Part shown: positions 39,212-50,504 of the stretch, piece by piece | Layout of the letters: each line of letters opens with the position of its first letter | How positions within the stretch are numbered: the first letter of the stretch is position 1 | Origin: Mnemiopsis leidyi | Lineage: Eukaryota; Ctenophora; Tentaculata; Lobata; Bolinopsidae | Assembly: GCA_000226015.1 (NCBI GenBank) | Contig: JH153385.1 | Span: forward strand, 202,948 to 266,947 | Length of the DNA stretch: 64,000 nt | Reading direction: 5' to 3' | Notes under the pieces: generated by a model | What the model saw: the letters and a program-made list of their open reading frames with translations, nothing else | Database searches by the model: none | What the model was told of the DNA's origin: nothing | Program-made: the position numbers and the translations under genes

Positions 39212-41976
39212 TGAGCGATTTCTCGACTAACTGATTATGACGGAAGTACCTCAGAGGTATCAATGGGGCATTTTTATCATATGCCCGACACGCAGAAAGA
39301 GATGTCTATGTGATCTGCATAACATTAAAAATAAAATTTAATAATAGAAAAGTGCAGCTCTTTTAACTCCGTATAACCAACCCAGTAGGAATTTACAAGC
39401 ATGCTCAGATACGTTATGGTACAATCCACGACGCTCGGGACCGTTACAAATCACATTCAAGCCGAATTATGATAATAGTCACTATCTTAACTCTTTAAAT
39501 AGGCCTATGCCACTCTTTCCCTTTCTCGTCTCTCGACCATGAGTATAAAAATAGATTGAAGACAAATTCATATCGATATTAAGCATGAAGAACACTAGAA
39601 TAACGGTGTCAATCTATGTTGTACTTAGATAAACCCCGTTATTCTTGTATTGCCATCTTAATGGCTATATGAATTTGTCCTCGATCTATGATTTGATGAC
39701 CCCTTATACCAGAGTAGAAGCCCGATATGTCTGGGGCTGTTGTCTAGGGCCGTTGTATGGAATCATACTCTTATACTTGCTTATATACCATTTAATCATG
39801 GAATACTCTCTCCCTCGTTTAATTGAAAACATTGATTGTGGTAATGGTATATATTTCCATTTTCCAGTAGTTCCTCTCTTGACTCTTTTCCCATTATCAT
39901 CTACCTGGGGTGTTGCAGGCATGAGTAGCATTATTGTAATTGTACTCGAATTTAATGTTATTGTAGTTGTATGAACTTATTATGAATCGAACTGCTTTTG
40001 GCTGCATCTAGGATGGCCTTGAGTTAGTCTGAAAATATTTACATGATATTTACTGGTCTAGAAGTCACTTTTACAGCTAGAATTTGCTATGATTGTTTTC
40101 AATCTCAAATATTCGTATTTCAATATAGCAATTTATCGTGGAACATTTTTATTATGATCTAAGCCGAAAAACACCATAGCAGCTCGATGACGATATTTTA
40201 CTTCAGCTGAAGGATTTTCTTTCGTAGGCCGAAATTTAGCACTGCAGATGCACCTATTTGTTGATTGATCCACTTGCAAAATTTGAGGTCAGACAAAACG
40301 AATCAGTCAACTTAATCCAATGACTATCCTCCAAACAACAAAGCTTTTAAAGCACATCATTCATCAGCTTGGACATGATTACGAGGTAGGAACCCTCAAG
40401 CAAACGACAAAGCACTCTGATCCATCACCGCTTATAAGGCACCCTCTTCTATATCATACAAATTACACGGTGGAAGTGTTGAAGTCAAACTGCTTGGACA
40501 ACCCGACAACGCGTTGTAGCTTCTGGCTACCTTGGGCTGTACAGAATGTTTACTTGTTTAGCCATACTAAATAGGTGTTGTTAGATTTCATCATAGTGAG
40601 ATAGTAAGAAGTACCTCTCAAGTCTCTACTCTCTAGTACAGGCCTCTCTATAAATACGTAGTCCCTCTGTACTCTGGAGTACGCTGTTATAAATAGCTTA
40701 ACTTTAAATATCCCATCTGGCTCCGAGGTATATTGACGAATTTGCTTAAAATTTGGCAATTTAAGAAATTCAATTCACCACCAGTGACTGATGTTAAATA
40801 ATTTTTTGTAGCTAGGTTTAAGTGGCCGATATATTTGAGATATTCTATTTGTCCTAAATCGCCTTAAGTCACCACTTTATAGTATTTTTGCCGGGCACAC
40901 CTTTTACTACACATATGGCGGGCTTTCTATAATAAACTTGCTGATTTTTCAGTACCATTGTCCCTACAAGTAAAAGATTGTATGCAGTGCTCGTACGTTT
41001 ATAATTTTATAACTCAGTAAAGATGGCAGTAAGCTGATGTTTACTGGCCGCCAGTATATGTGGCAATCGTTTGTTTGAACACAGTCTGAGTTTGAATAAA
41101 CATGAATAATGGCCGCAATGTGCTTGTACATACTTACTTCAAGTCCTACGTGGGAAATCATTAGACAATCAACCGAACGGTTCACAGTCATTGATATGAA
41201 ATCCATTCCACTGTTTGAGAATTTCTAATTATTCTTGTTTACCCTTTGTTTATTGTAACGCGTACTACGTCCTTGCAGTCATGAATAACTCTGATAATTC
41301 TATCAGTGCATCTGTACAGGCGTGGGTTTAGGGGAATTTTAGAATGCTTCCAGACAAGCGCTACCATTAGGCGTCAGTAATGGGTATAGAGGGTCGTTAA
41401 ACGGCAGAATTTTACTTGCTCTCAGTACTAGCTATAGTTTCTGTGAATATCGCTGCGTTGAACTTTCAAGTGTTAATGTTTAAATTTTGGGTGAAAATCA
41501 AACAAATAGAGTATTTGCCTTCTTGCATTGTCAAAATAGAATTGGTTCAGAAATAGATTAATATAGTGATGGACAGGTTATTCTAGCAGAACGTATAGCC
41601 ACAAATAATGGACACAAACAAGTCACACCATAGCATAGGCCATATATCGATAGCTAACAATCCCACGCTTGCAGGTTAAATTTTGGGTTTGATAATTACA
41701 GGTGTGACAGTGAGCATGTTCAACATTGTATTTTTTTATCTAAAACTTTATCAAAGTATACATGAAATACAGTAAATTACTGATAAAAATGTATACCGTG
41801 AAAGGGATACTAAAACGTCGCTATGGAGCATAAATGCTCCCGACAAAACATAGCCCCTAGCAAGATTAAAATTCAAAAAATATCATATGTAATCATAGCA
41901 ACAAGATATAATAAAAATCATGTTACATCACATGGGGCAAAGGAATGCACAAATATGTCAATCTTATCTCACAAAA
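39212..41976. other. Non-coding stretch
   Basis: No supported gene. The 109-codon frame at 39645-39974 is rich in Leu/Ile/Val and overlaps an equally long antisense frame. Neither has motif support. Confidence 0.4.
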
Positions 41977-42900
41977 TCACTCTTCGGAAGAGTGGAATGA
42001 CTCATCATTTTCCACTTTAACTACTTCCCCTTTCCGAATAAAGTAGCGAGAGTTCGGGTCACCTAAACGCTTCACTTTCAGTTCCGACACAAGTTGTTTA
42101 CGGATGGCCCGCTCTTCCTGTGTTCTGTTCGGAGAAATATAAATAGTCTTATATTCATCAGTGGTTCTGAGACGCTTTGCTTTCTTCAAAATCTGATGGG
42201 TCTGATGCACCACATCTGTACTTCTAACACTGAATATAATGGGTCGAACAGCTCCTGTACGTTTAAGTCCGATTCTGCGACACTGCTTAATCTGTGGCTT
42301 CTCTTCTAGATGCTCCAGGATCTGATTTACAACAAAGTTCACACTCTCTCCTTGCTTCTCTTCCACTCCAAAAACAACAATCTCCTTACTGCGGTCCTCC
42401 TCCTTGCTTACTGTCTTGACGGCAGCAGCAATTTTGCGTGGTGAGAGTGCAGACGAACAGCTCTGCTGCAAAACTGAAGAGTAGGTTTTTAGCTCAGCCT
42501 CAACAGTCTTGCTAACTAGTCCTATCTCCTCATTCTTCTTGTGCACCAGATCTCTCTGTAGCTGGATAATCTCCTCCTGATCACTAATCTTGTCTGAACG
42601 TAGCCTCTCCAGCTGAGACGAAGCGTTGGACATAAGGGGGAGTGCAGCATAATCCAGCAGTTGAAGTGCTGAATACAACCACTCAGCCATCTGGGCTTTT
42701 ACAACAGATGGCTTGTCAAGTGTCTTAGCAGTAAAATTGTCAGGTCCATTTATTCCGTACACTCTACAAATATCATTCAGCAGCATGTTAGTAGCGCTTC
42801 TAACCTCCTTCACATTATCTTCACAGAAATGATTATCAGTCCCAATACTAGTTTCCCCCAGCTCCTCTAAATACCTTTTAGCCCTGTACTGAACGGCCAT
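41977..42900 (-). CDS. ORF1p-like protein (LINE ORF1 type), intact, no ORF2 adjacent
   Basis: Intronless frame of 307 codons from the Met at 42900; the same frame stays open upstream to 43080, but that part looks untranslated. Residues about 75-150 form a coiled coil (heptad-rich, QEEIIQLQRDLVHKKNEEIG). The second half matches the RRM-plus-C-terminal-domain pattern of LINE ORF1 RNA-binding proteins (EIVVFGVEEKQG, CRRIGLKRTGAVRPIIF, IYISPNRTQEERAIRKQLV). Such proteins coat LINE RNA and have nucleic-acid chaperone activity. No endonuclease or reverse transcriptase frame lies within several kb on either side. It may therefore be a half-LINE (HAL1-like) insertion, a truncated LINE, or a captured host gene. 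The function assignment by pattern is fairly secure; its present role is not. Confidence 0.75.
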   Translation of the reverse strand: MAVQYRAKRYLEELGETSIGTDNHFCEDNVKEVRSATNMLLNDICRVYGINGPDNFTAKTLDKPSVVKAQMAEWLYSALQLLDYAALPLMSNASSQLERLRSDKISDQEEIIQLQRDLVHKKNEEIGLVSKTVEAELKTYSSVLQQSCSSALSPRKIAAAVKTVSKEEDRSKEIVVFGVEEKQGESVNFVVNQILEHLEEKPQIKQCRRIGLKRTGAVRPIIFSVRSTDVVHQTHQILKKAKRLRTTDEYKTIYISPNRTQEERAIRKQLVSELKVKRLGDPNSRYFIRKGEVVKVENDESFHSSEE

Positions 42901-44779
42901 GATTATACAAGGTAAAATACACTCGTATACTCTGCGTAAAACAAGTCCAGGGTAAGCAGTGCTGCGTGTAGTAGGCTGCGTGTAAGATAGGCGAGATAAC
43001 AGAGCGACTAAATTGCAACGTACGATAAAATGCAATACACGAACTGGGTGCACAGTATAACCAGAACCGTGAGAAAGCAAACATTTGGGGAAATAAGATC
43101 ATAGATTTGTATGAATTGATATGCAACAACTTTTAACATAAATGTTTTATAGCCTATACAACTTCAATTAGTAGGCAAAGATTATACTGTAATACAAATT
43201 AAGCGATAAATCAAACGATTGCCGTTGTTATTCTTATCGGCAGCGAGACTCTTATTGAGCCATTTAAATGATTCTTTGCAATGGCGGTGTCAGGTGTACT
43301 CACCATTTTTGTGTTCCTCCGACATCTGTACAAGCGATGCAGCTTGTGACAATAGCTCAAGTGAGTTGAAACTGCTCATTTTGTATGCTATCGGTAGTTA
43401 TTAATCGTTAAACATTAACATTGAAATGATGAATTACTAGAAGAATATGGATATCAAAAGAGTGTTTTTTACAAGAATTGGAAATGGCGAAAATTCGGGG
43501 AAAACTGTGATAGAGTTGAATTTAAATGGTACGAATAAGCTCATCAATCATCTGAATTTTATGGACTAGAAGTAAAAAGCAGTAACATTAGTCTTATCTC
43601 AGAAATTTACATATTTTTGAAACTTATCTACCGTGTTATCTCATAATTTGAATTGACATTATGATCACTTGAATGCTATTCGTGAGATAATATGGTAGTT
43701 TAGTCTAATTTTAATATAAAATCATACTTGCAGTATTCTCATTACCAGACACAAAAAGGAATATATTTTGTTGAACCGATAAAATGAACACTAGAACAAA
43801 ACACATGCTGACATTGTAATCTGTTCTAACACAGTTAACAAGCATACCGGACACAACAGATAGACCAGGGTTGACAAAGTTCTGAAGAACAGAAGGGTGC
43901 GACCCTTATCCCTTTAAAGTTGGCATTGTTTGAAGATTGCCCTCTACAACAGCAGGTTAATGATAAAGCAAGTGCAACATGCCCAGCATTTGAAGAAGAA
44001 GATTTTCAGCCAGCATGACAATAACATTTTGTCAGAGAGCAGATGTTAATCTAGCCATGCCAAACGAGGACCTCATGAGTACCCTAAGGTGTGTTAAGGT
44101 AAATCTTCTCCACAGAAAATCTCTGATTTCGCCACAAGGAAAAACGACAACTAAAAGAATTAACATTTTTCATTTAACATGTTTATTTTGTTCTTTGCGA
44201 TGGGAAGGGTTTTATATTTTGTGGTTTATTTTGCGGTTTATTTTGCTATATTTGTCATTTTGAGTTGTTTGTATTATCCTATTTGTATTTTATAACAAAA
44301 AAAAACAAAAAAAGAATTAACATTCTTTGAGGCTGTTTAGTCTGAGCCATCCACTAATAACTTTGTTTGCTAAAATTTTTACAACACTAAATGTAAGGTA
44401 ATTTTGTTCAGTTGTTAAATCAATTGATTTGCATGAACTCTTACTTCATGGCGATAGCTCAAGTCATTTATAGAGAAGAACGTTTCACTTAAGAACCTTA
44501 ATATGATTTTTGCATTCTCAGAACCAAAATTAGATATATAATAATTAAGATGTGCCCAAATCCGCAACTCAGCTTTATGTCAGAAATTCATTTTTAATTA
44601 TTTCGGAATTTGTCTGATATTGAAAGAATATGTTTGATGATTAGACCATCATTCTTAATGCTCATTTTCAACTCTATGGCTGTCTAGTGGTTGAACGTGA
44701 TTATAAATACTGGATGACTGTAGGATCTGTGCAGGGCAAACTCTGCCTTAGCCCACTGGTAACTGCTGGTGTGCAAAAG
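42901..44779. other. Non-coding stretch
   Basis: Nothing firm. A minus-strand Met at about 43328 followed within eight codons by GTGAGT looks like a tiny first exon, but it has no phase-compatible partner. Confidence 0.3.
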
Positions 44780-44900
44780 AAAATGTTCAGCAAATATAAA
44801 CAAATAGCAAATCATCAATAATGATGCCAGCATCATCACGCTTAAAACTTTATATTCATCTCAAACTCTTAGTTCAAAAAATCTCGATTATCAAAGGTTG
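44780..44900 (-). mobile_element. LINE 3' tail (solo, 5'-truncated copy)
   Basis: Read on the minus strand, this segment carries the hairpin GATGATGCTGGCATCAT followed by a TTATT/TTTATATTT-type A/T tail. It matches the ends at 49385 and 50105. Upstream homology (AAGTTTTAAGC and TCTnAAA words) extends some 60-80 bp. No coding part of the LINE is left, as expected of a strongly 5'-truncated insertion. Confidence 0.6.
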
Positions 44901-47114
44901 ACTACTTTGGCCCCTTTTGGTCTTAATTAAGACGCAATTAATGGTGTTTCAGGTTCTATTGCGTATATAAGTAGAAAATCCCTGGGCTTGTCCCAGCAAA
45001 GAGATTTTAAATTCTTTTGTACATTTGGACATAATACATATCAGTCATTTGACAGTTGTTTACTTTTCAATCTTACTTCAGTTCCAACCCCCATTTTCTG
45101 TTTATTTTGCTTAAAGATTTATCTGTCTAGTTATTTTCATAATGCGAATGCTTTAATTATCAGGAGAAAGTCTTTCGAGGAGAACCTAAGGAAGACATAA
45201 CAACATTAAACATCTTTATGAAACATCTCGAAACTGGTAGTCTATTTGTTAGTTTGGTTATATATCAGTAATAATTTCTACATAGGGGAATGCAAGATGC
45301 TAAGAGTGATGATGCACCTACATAGGAACCAGCTAAAATTCAGCTACCCTCTTTCACTTTATGAGCTGTACAACATATCAAACATAAAATAAATGCTTAG
45401 CATAACATCTCCAAAGCTGTTGGTTTACTTGGTTGAAATTACCCAGGTAAAATCTAACCTAAAGAGGGGAATTCTTAACCTGCAACATGCAAATGATGAC
45501 ATTAAATGGATTGATGACAGTACTGCTACTAAAGCTACTACTGTGTTTCATTATTGAAACTTTTTTTAGATAAAGCTACTACTAAATTTGATACTAATAA
45601 AATTTGATACTACTAAAACAGTTTCAAATGATTCCCCGAAAATGACTATTTTAAAACCTCCTATATTCGTAAGAGGTCGTTCACATGTGACGTCAGCAAA
45701 TTTTCGGCAATTTTTACCCCCCTCCCCCCATCCATCTAATTCATCATCATGTCAAAACCCCCTAAATGTGAGAGGTAAATTAACATTATGACATCATCAC
45801 AGTCAGAACCCCCCCCTACTTCATGTCAAAAAACTTGATTTTTGCCCAATAAAATTACAAATAGACTCGCATGACTCCCAAAAGGAGAAAAAATAAATTT
45901 TTCAAGTGAGAGATACCCCTCTACCAACTATGTGCCTGAATCAATGTAACCACTGTCAAACAGCTTTCAGTCACCCTTCAGCCTGAAACAAATTTGATGC
46001 CATTATGAACTTACTTTCAGTATTGTAAAACTGATAAGGCTAACGTTTTGGTGTTCAAAAGGCGAACACCATGTGAACTTGCACTTTACAGAGAGGTATC
46101 CACTCACAGTGCCACTGTAAAATCCGTTTTTTGAACTGTTATACAATGTTCACGTATACTTATTGATTTGTGGAATATATCACTGATACGAAATTGTATT
46201 TTTCTTGTTTGGTTGAAAAAAAGCTTAACATAACAGCAACATAACGGCACCGCCACTCAAAGTCGACCAAGTTCAAGTGCGGTAAATGAGATATGTATTA
46301 TGTGATAATTAAATGCTGTTAATAAAAAAATTGTATTTTTCTGAAAGACATGTGCAGATTGACACTTCAAAGTTTTTCTGTTTTATATAATATATACCAG
46401 CCACCAAATTTCACGTAAAGCCTACGAGAGGCACTTCCAAAAACCTACATCTAACATTTCCAATCATAATAAAAGAAGAAATTTCAGAAATCAATTCTTG
46501 GCTAAAAGCGAAGTAAAACAGAATCCAGACGATTATTCGAAATCTCATTTCGATCCACTATTAATAGTAGTAGTAGTAGTGTAGTAAAACTCAATATTTA
46601 TTTTATACCTGTACGATCAAATAATATGATATAGAAAATAATTTTGAGTTTTACTACTACCTCTTACAACCTTGACTACCTTTTAATACGCCAACCTAAC
46701 AAAACTCATCTTCCATTCTGTACTCTAAATGCTACAGCTAAGAAGCTAAGTTTTATTATTGACTGACCCAAAAAGTGACATGCATAGCCATAAATAACCA
46801 TACTTCATTTTCACTTCCTTTCAGTTTGCCATTATAGCAGCTATAATCTGTATATCCTGGTACAAATTAGGGCCGAGGGCTTAGACAATTCCAAGGGAAA
46901 CTTATTCTGAATATATCAGTTAAGACAAAATACTTGTATTATGTATTATATCCAAATACGCGAGCTAAACATTTTTAAATATCCTAATCGGCATGTGAAA
47001 TTTTATAAACAGATTACCTGTCAGATCACATAAGAAATAAAAAACGTATTCAGAAAAACAGTAACAAACTATTGTGAATTGCTATTACATATAAGTAATT
47101 ATAAATTTAATAAA
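44901..47114. other. Non-coding stretch
   Basis: No supported gene. Short direct repeats of ACTACTAAA-type words lie around 45530-45620. A small inverted-repeat pair lies at 46581-46657. Confidence 0.4.
46581..46657. repeat. 14-bp inverted repeat pair
   Basis: GTAGTAAAACTCAA (46581-46594) and its exact complement (46644-46657) flank 49 bp of A/T-rich DNA, with extra GTAGTAGTAG on the left side. It could be a very short MITE or a hairpin. Confidence 0.6.
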
Positions 47115-47600
47115 TCGTTGTCGGACGTTGCCTGACCTGCTGCCGCGAAGCGGCAGCCGGCAAAGCAAGACAAGCATTGAAATTAGAATGTTATAATATG
47201 TTAAAATGTTCTAACATGTTAGACGGATATTATCTCGTCAAGCAAATGATCCCAATAGGGCTTGACGAGATGATATCCGTCTAACGTTCTAACGAAACGT
47301 TAGAACGGAAAACTGCAAGCCGCGCGCGGGTCGGGTAACATCTCGACAAAATAGGGCGCGCGCAGCGCGAGCCACGCGGGGGCTTTGTTTGTCGAGGTGT
47401 TACCCGATCACCCGCGCGCGGCTCGCAGTTAGAACGGTAGACGGATATAATATAATCTTGTCAAGGCTTTGTTGGCTTGGTAACTTAATTTCAATTAATT
47501 TCTTATATGTTCTGAAAAATTTAGTTAGTTTTCATTGCAATATTGCATGTAGTTATTTCATCCGTTCAGGTGCATACTTTTCTTAAATCGTGCATATACT
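47115..47600 (+). repeat. Mosaic hairpin-module repeat, copy I
   Basis: Carries module A (TCGGACGTTGCCTGACCTGC followed by a GCCGC/GCGGC hairpin), module B (GTTAGACGGATAT-ATCTCGTCAAGC, 47218-47243, with its inverted mate at 47260-47285), module C (CGGGTAACATCTCGACAAA), module D (GGGCGCGCGCAGCGCGA) and a non-palindromic tail (GTTGGCTTGGTAACTTAATTT up to CATCCGTTCAGGTGC). Copy II has the same order minus the inverted middle part. GC content is far above the surroundings. Confidence 0.85.
47310..47432. repeat. Large imperfect palindrome within copy I
   Basis: The arms run inward as AACTGCAAGCCGCGCGCGGG then CGGGTAACATCTCGACAAA; the right side mirrors them (TTTGTCGAGGTGTTACCCG, CCCGCGCGCGGCTCGCAGTT). 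Module D occupies the loop and can itself fold. Confidence 0.8.
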
Positions 47601-48014
47601 TGTCGCAGCCCAAAGTTTTTGACACGTGCGTTGTAGGTTGATAACCTACTGTCGCGGCCAGGCCATCACGCGTTGTCACGCATTAGCGTGGCCGGTTTTT
47701 AGGTCACATCAAAAAATTTTTTGGGGTTAAGTACCGTTGTATAGCCAGTGATCTCTTAACGGGCGATGCGCGTCCACGATTCTTTGAATCTTACGTCATT
47801 ACGCTTCGCTTGAGGAGCAGGTGTGACGCGCGCGAAGCGATGACGGTAGGTTGTAAGCCTACAAGTGATCTCCTGATCACGATGGTATAAATTTTTAAGG
47901 AAATGGGTGTGTCACAAGTATAAGAATCGAGAAAAACTATTTTGACCGTATAAGGATATGAGCCCCTTCTCTTCCTAATATNNNNNNNNNNCATATGAAT
48001 AATTATGAATTTTA
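47601..48014. repeat. Hairpin-rich spacer with assembly gap
   Basis: Contains module E pieces (GTAGGTTGATAACCTAC followed by GTCGCGGCCA, and ACGGGCGATGCGCGTC). Further perfect small palindromes are GTAGGTTGTAAGCCTAC (one mismatch) and GTGATCTCCTGATCAC. Ten N at 47982-47991 mark an unsized assembly gap, so copy number here is uncertain. Confidence 0.75.
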
Positions 48015-48360
48015 TAAATCGTTGTCGGACGTTGCCTGACCTGCTGCCGCAAAGTGGCAGCCCCCTGGCCTTAGCCGGCAACGCAAGGCATGGCAAAACG
48101 TTAAAAGTAGAATGTTATAACATGTTAGAATGTTCTAATATGTTAGACGGATATCATCTCGTCAAGCAAATGCTCCCAATAGGGCGCGCGCAGCGCGAAC
48201 CACGCGACGGGGGCTTTGTTGGCCATTGGCTTGGTAACTTAATTTTAATTAATTTAATTTCCCATATATTCTGAAAATTTAGTTAACGTTAGTCGTCATT
48301 GCATTTAGTTATTTCATCCGTTCAGGTGCCATGCATACGTCGCGCGCGGAGGCTGCGCGC
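48015..48360 (+). repeat. Mosaic hairpin-module repeat, copy II
   Basis: A direct repeat of 47115-47600 in the order A (48023-48063), B (48142-48167), D (48182 on) and the GTTGG..CATCCGTTCAGGTGC tail. It lacks the inverted B mate and the C palindrome of copy I. Confidence 0.85.
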
Positions 48361-48970
48361 GGTGGTTGCTACGTAGTTAGAATGTAAAAGGGTTTTGGAT
48401 AAAGCTTGCTTTGTGTTACCGGGCGATGCGCGGCTCTTTCTACGTTTCCCTCCGTTGCAAAGCAACATTTAGCCTGAGGTCCCCAGGCAAGCTTTGTGTT
48501 GCGTCCCAGGGGCGGCAGCAGGTCAGGCAACGTTTGACAAAATACAGCAATATAGTTAATCGTGAGAAGTATTTTTAGCCATTTTTAAAAATTAAGGCCT
48601 AAAGCAACTTAGCTTCTTGCTCACGAAAAGCTGCTGAGATTACAGGGTAATCAAAGTTTTCGACACGTGTGTAGTAGTCGAAAATAAGTTTATTTTACAA
48701 GCTTTTGACGAGATGATATCTTTCTAACGCGCGCGTCGGGTAACACCTCGACAAACAAGCTTCAAATATGAAGAAATGGTGACCAGTTTCACCCAATAAC
48801 AGTCAATGTTGGAGGATTTGGAGTGCACAGACAAAGAGTATTTTAAGAATTTTATGTGAAATTTTTCGTAATGGTCTCAACGGGCGATGCGCGTCTAGAA
48901 TTTTTTTCGAAATTCGCCAGGCCAGAAATGTGCAATGCGTGAGAGCGCGTGATGGCCGCGACATTAGGTT
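48361..48970. repeat. Further hairpin modules in mixed orientation
   Basis: Holds GGGCGATGCGCG (48421), inverted module A (48511-48540), inverted module B (48705-48728), module C (GGGTAACACCTCGACAAA, about 48735-48753) and module E (CGGGCGATGCGCGTCTAGAA at about 48880, GGCCGCGACATTAGGTTATC at about 48953). Order and orientation differ from copies I and II. Confidence 0.75.
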
Positions 48971-48971
48971 A

Positions 48972-50104
48972 TCAACCTAAAATAATCTTATGTGCTAGAT
49001 ATTTCCGGACCTGTGATTGGTCAAACTGGTCACTCAGTTTAAGTAGGTATTTGATTGTTTTAGAGTGAGGAGTCAAGACTTGACAGCCATGCAGAAGGAT
49101 GGGTTTAAAACGGCTGTCAAACAGGATGGAAAGAGAGCGAGGGGACAGCGCATCTTTGTATCTAAGGCTCTTTACTTCACCTGGAGGCTTCCCAGGTTTA
49201 GCTAAAGGAGTTAGGAAACATTCTCCCACTGCATCAACAAATTTATTTTCTTCAAAACTCTTGTTATCTAAGGTCGCAAAGATCTGGTAGAAGGAATCGC
49301 CAACGTACTTAAGTAGTTCATTTGGCATGGGGTGTTGTCTGGGCCATTTGCTTTTCCATTCTATAATTAATAATAAATAATTCATAATGACGCCAGCATC
49401 ATCACTCTTATTTTACTATTTTACTAATTTTACAAAACTCTAAAAATATCCTAAAAACTCTAAATGAAATAATTACTACTTGTAATTAAATGTAATTTAA
49501 GCAAACAATCAGGTTAAATTGCCCTAATAGCAGCAAATTCGACTTCGATTGGTTGAGGTTCCGGTGGACCAACAAATGGTGTTCAAGGTGGTTCTTCCCC
49601 AGTGAACTTCTTCTCATACCACACTTTAATGATGTCTGCCTTGGCTTTGTCCGTACCTACAAGAATATCGTCTTGGTTATGTACTACTATAGGTTTTGGG
49701 TCTTTTACTTTGGCTAATCTTTTGACAGCCTAAGACATAGCATGTGAGTCATCAGCTGATGTAATCTCTGCCGCTAGTCTATCAGCCCATAAAGTCTCCA
49801 ATACGTTCATACGTTTTATATCTCTCTTCCAATTCGGTTCACAGATTTTTTGAGTTCTCTATTTTGGGATGAGTCCTAGTTGTAGCTTTCAAGTTCAACG
49901 CGCAGTTTCTTACCCATTGCTGACAACTCAACTGCAGTTTTGTCATTATTCTTATGACATCTCTGGTTAGGCTCTCTAGTCTCTATAGCCAACAACTTCT
50001 TCTGCACATATGCATATATGAATAGTTGAAATGGTCTTTTAAGCGCATAACTTGGGTCATGGCCAACAGTTATCCCTTGGAGAGCCTGAGTATAAAATAT
50101 AAAT
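48972..50104 (-). mobile_element. Degenerate LINE (CR1/L2/jockey-like) ORF2 fragment
   Basis: Minus-strand non-LTR reverse transcriptase remains. 50104-49510 encodes the region before the RT with several stops. It then reads WYEKKFTGEEPP..PFVGPPEP..VEFAAIR, the lead-in to RT. After a foreign insert it resumes with NGKANGPDN, then after a frameshift MPNELLKYVGDSFYQ and FLTPLAKPGKPPGEVKSLR, the RT fingers motif. Most of the RT palm is deleted, and the end reads ILLHGCQVLTPHSKTIKYL. It is broken by at least three stops, one frameshift, one internal deletion and the insert. The clade call rests on these motifs only. Confidence 0.75.
49383..49515 (-). mobile_element. Short LINE 3'-tail copy inserted into the LINE fragment
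   Basis: About 130 bp split the RT frame exactly between AAIR and NGKANGPDN. On the minus strand it ends in the same hairpin as the other tails (GATGATGCTGGCGTCAT, one base changed) plus a TTATTTATTATTAATTATAG run. It is best read as a solo, extremely 5'-truncated LINE copy. Confidence 0.65.
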
Positions 50105-50460
50105 AAATAACAAATAATGATGCCAGCATCATCACACCTATTCTCACAAAGTATCTAAAAAGCTTTAAAATTAAAAAATCTAAAATACCCAAAATTTAAA
50201 TCCTAATTAATGTTAATAAACCTTTTTCTAGCTACAAAGGGGTTATCCTTGAGGAAACTATTATGTCTCATCTTATTCTCTGAATAACTTCCACTTTCAA
50301 TACGGTTTAAGACCTCATCAGAAATATCCCAGAAGTTCCCACTATCATAAATTCCTAAAGCTTTAGTTTTTCTTTTAAAGATCTCCAAATTAGACTTAAA
50401 AACATTTAAATTTAATGCTGTCTTCACCTCTATGGGTAGCTTATTCCAAAACAACATAAC
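50105..50460 (-). mobile_element. LINE 3' end: ORF2 C-terminus and 3' tail
   Basis: The frame 50457-50203 encodes the hallmark C-terminus of CR1/L2/jockey-type ORF2 (LFWNKLPIEVKTALNLNVFK). About 95 bp of 3' UTR follow, with the hairpin GATGATGCTGGCATCAT (about 50115-50135) and an A/T-rich end. It lies upstream of the other LINE fragment in the same orientation, so these are two copies, not one. Confidence 0.75.
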
Positions 50461-50504
50461 CCTGTCATTTAAAAAATTTCTTCGAATACGATTTATCTTG
50501 GAAG

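Noticed and set aside
39645-39974. 109-codon hydrophobic plus-strand frame
   Set aside because: Overlaps a similar antisense frame, and has no motif or splice support.
43300-43340. Minus-strand ATG with eight codons before GTGAGT
   Set aside because: No phase-compatible downstream exon, and the LINE ORF1-like frame has its own Met.
47115-48970. CRISPR array
   Set aside because: Modules vary in order, orientation and spacing; there are no uniform repeats with unique equal-length spacers, and the DNA is animal nuclear.
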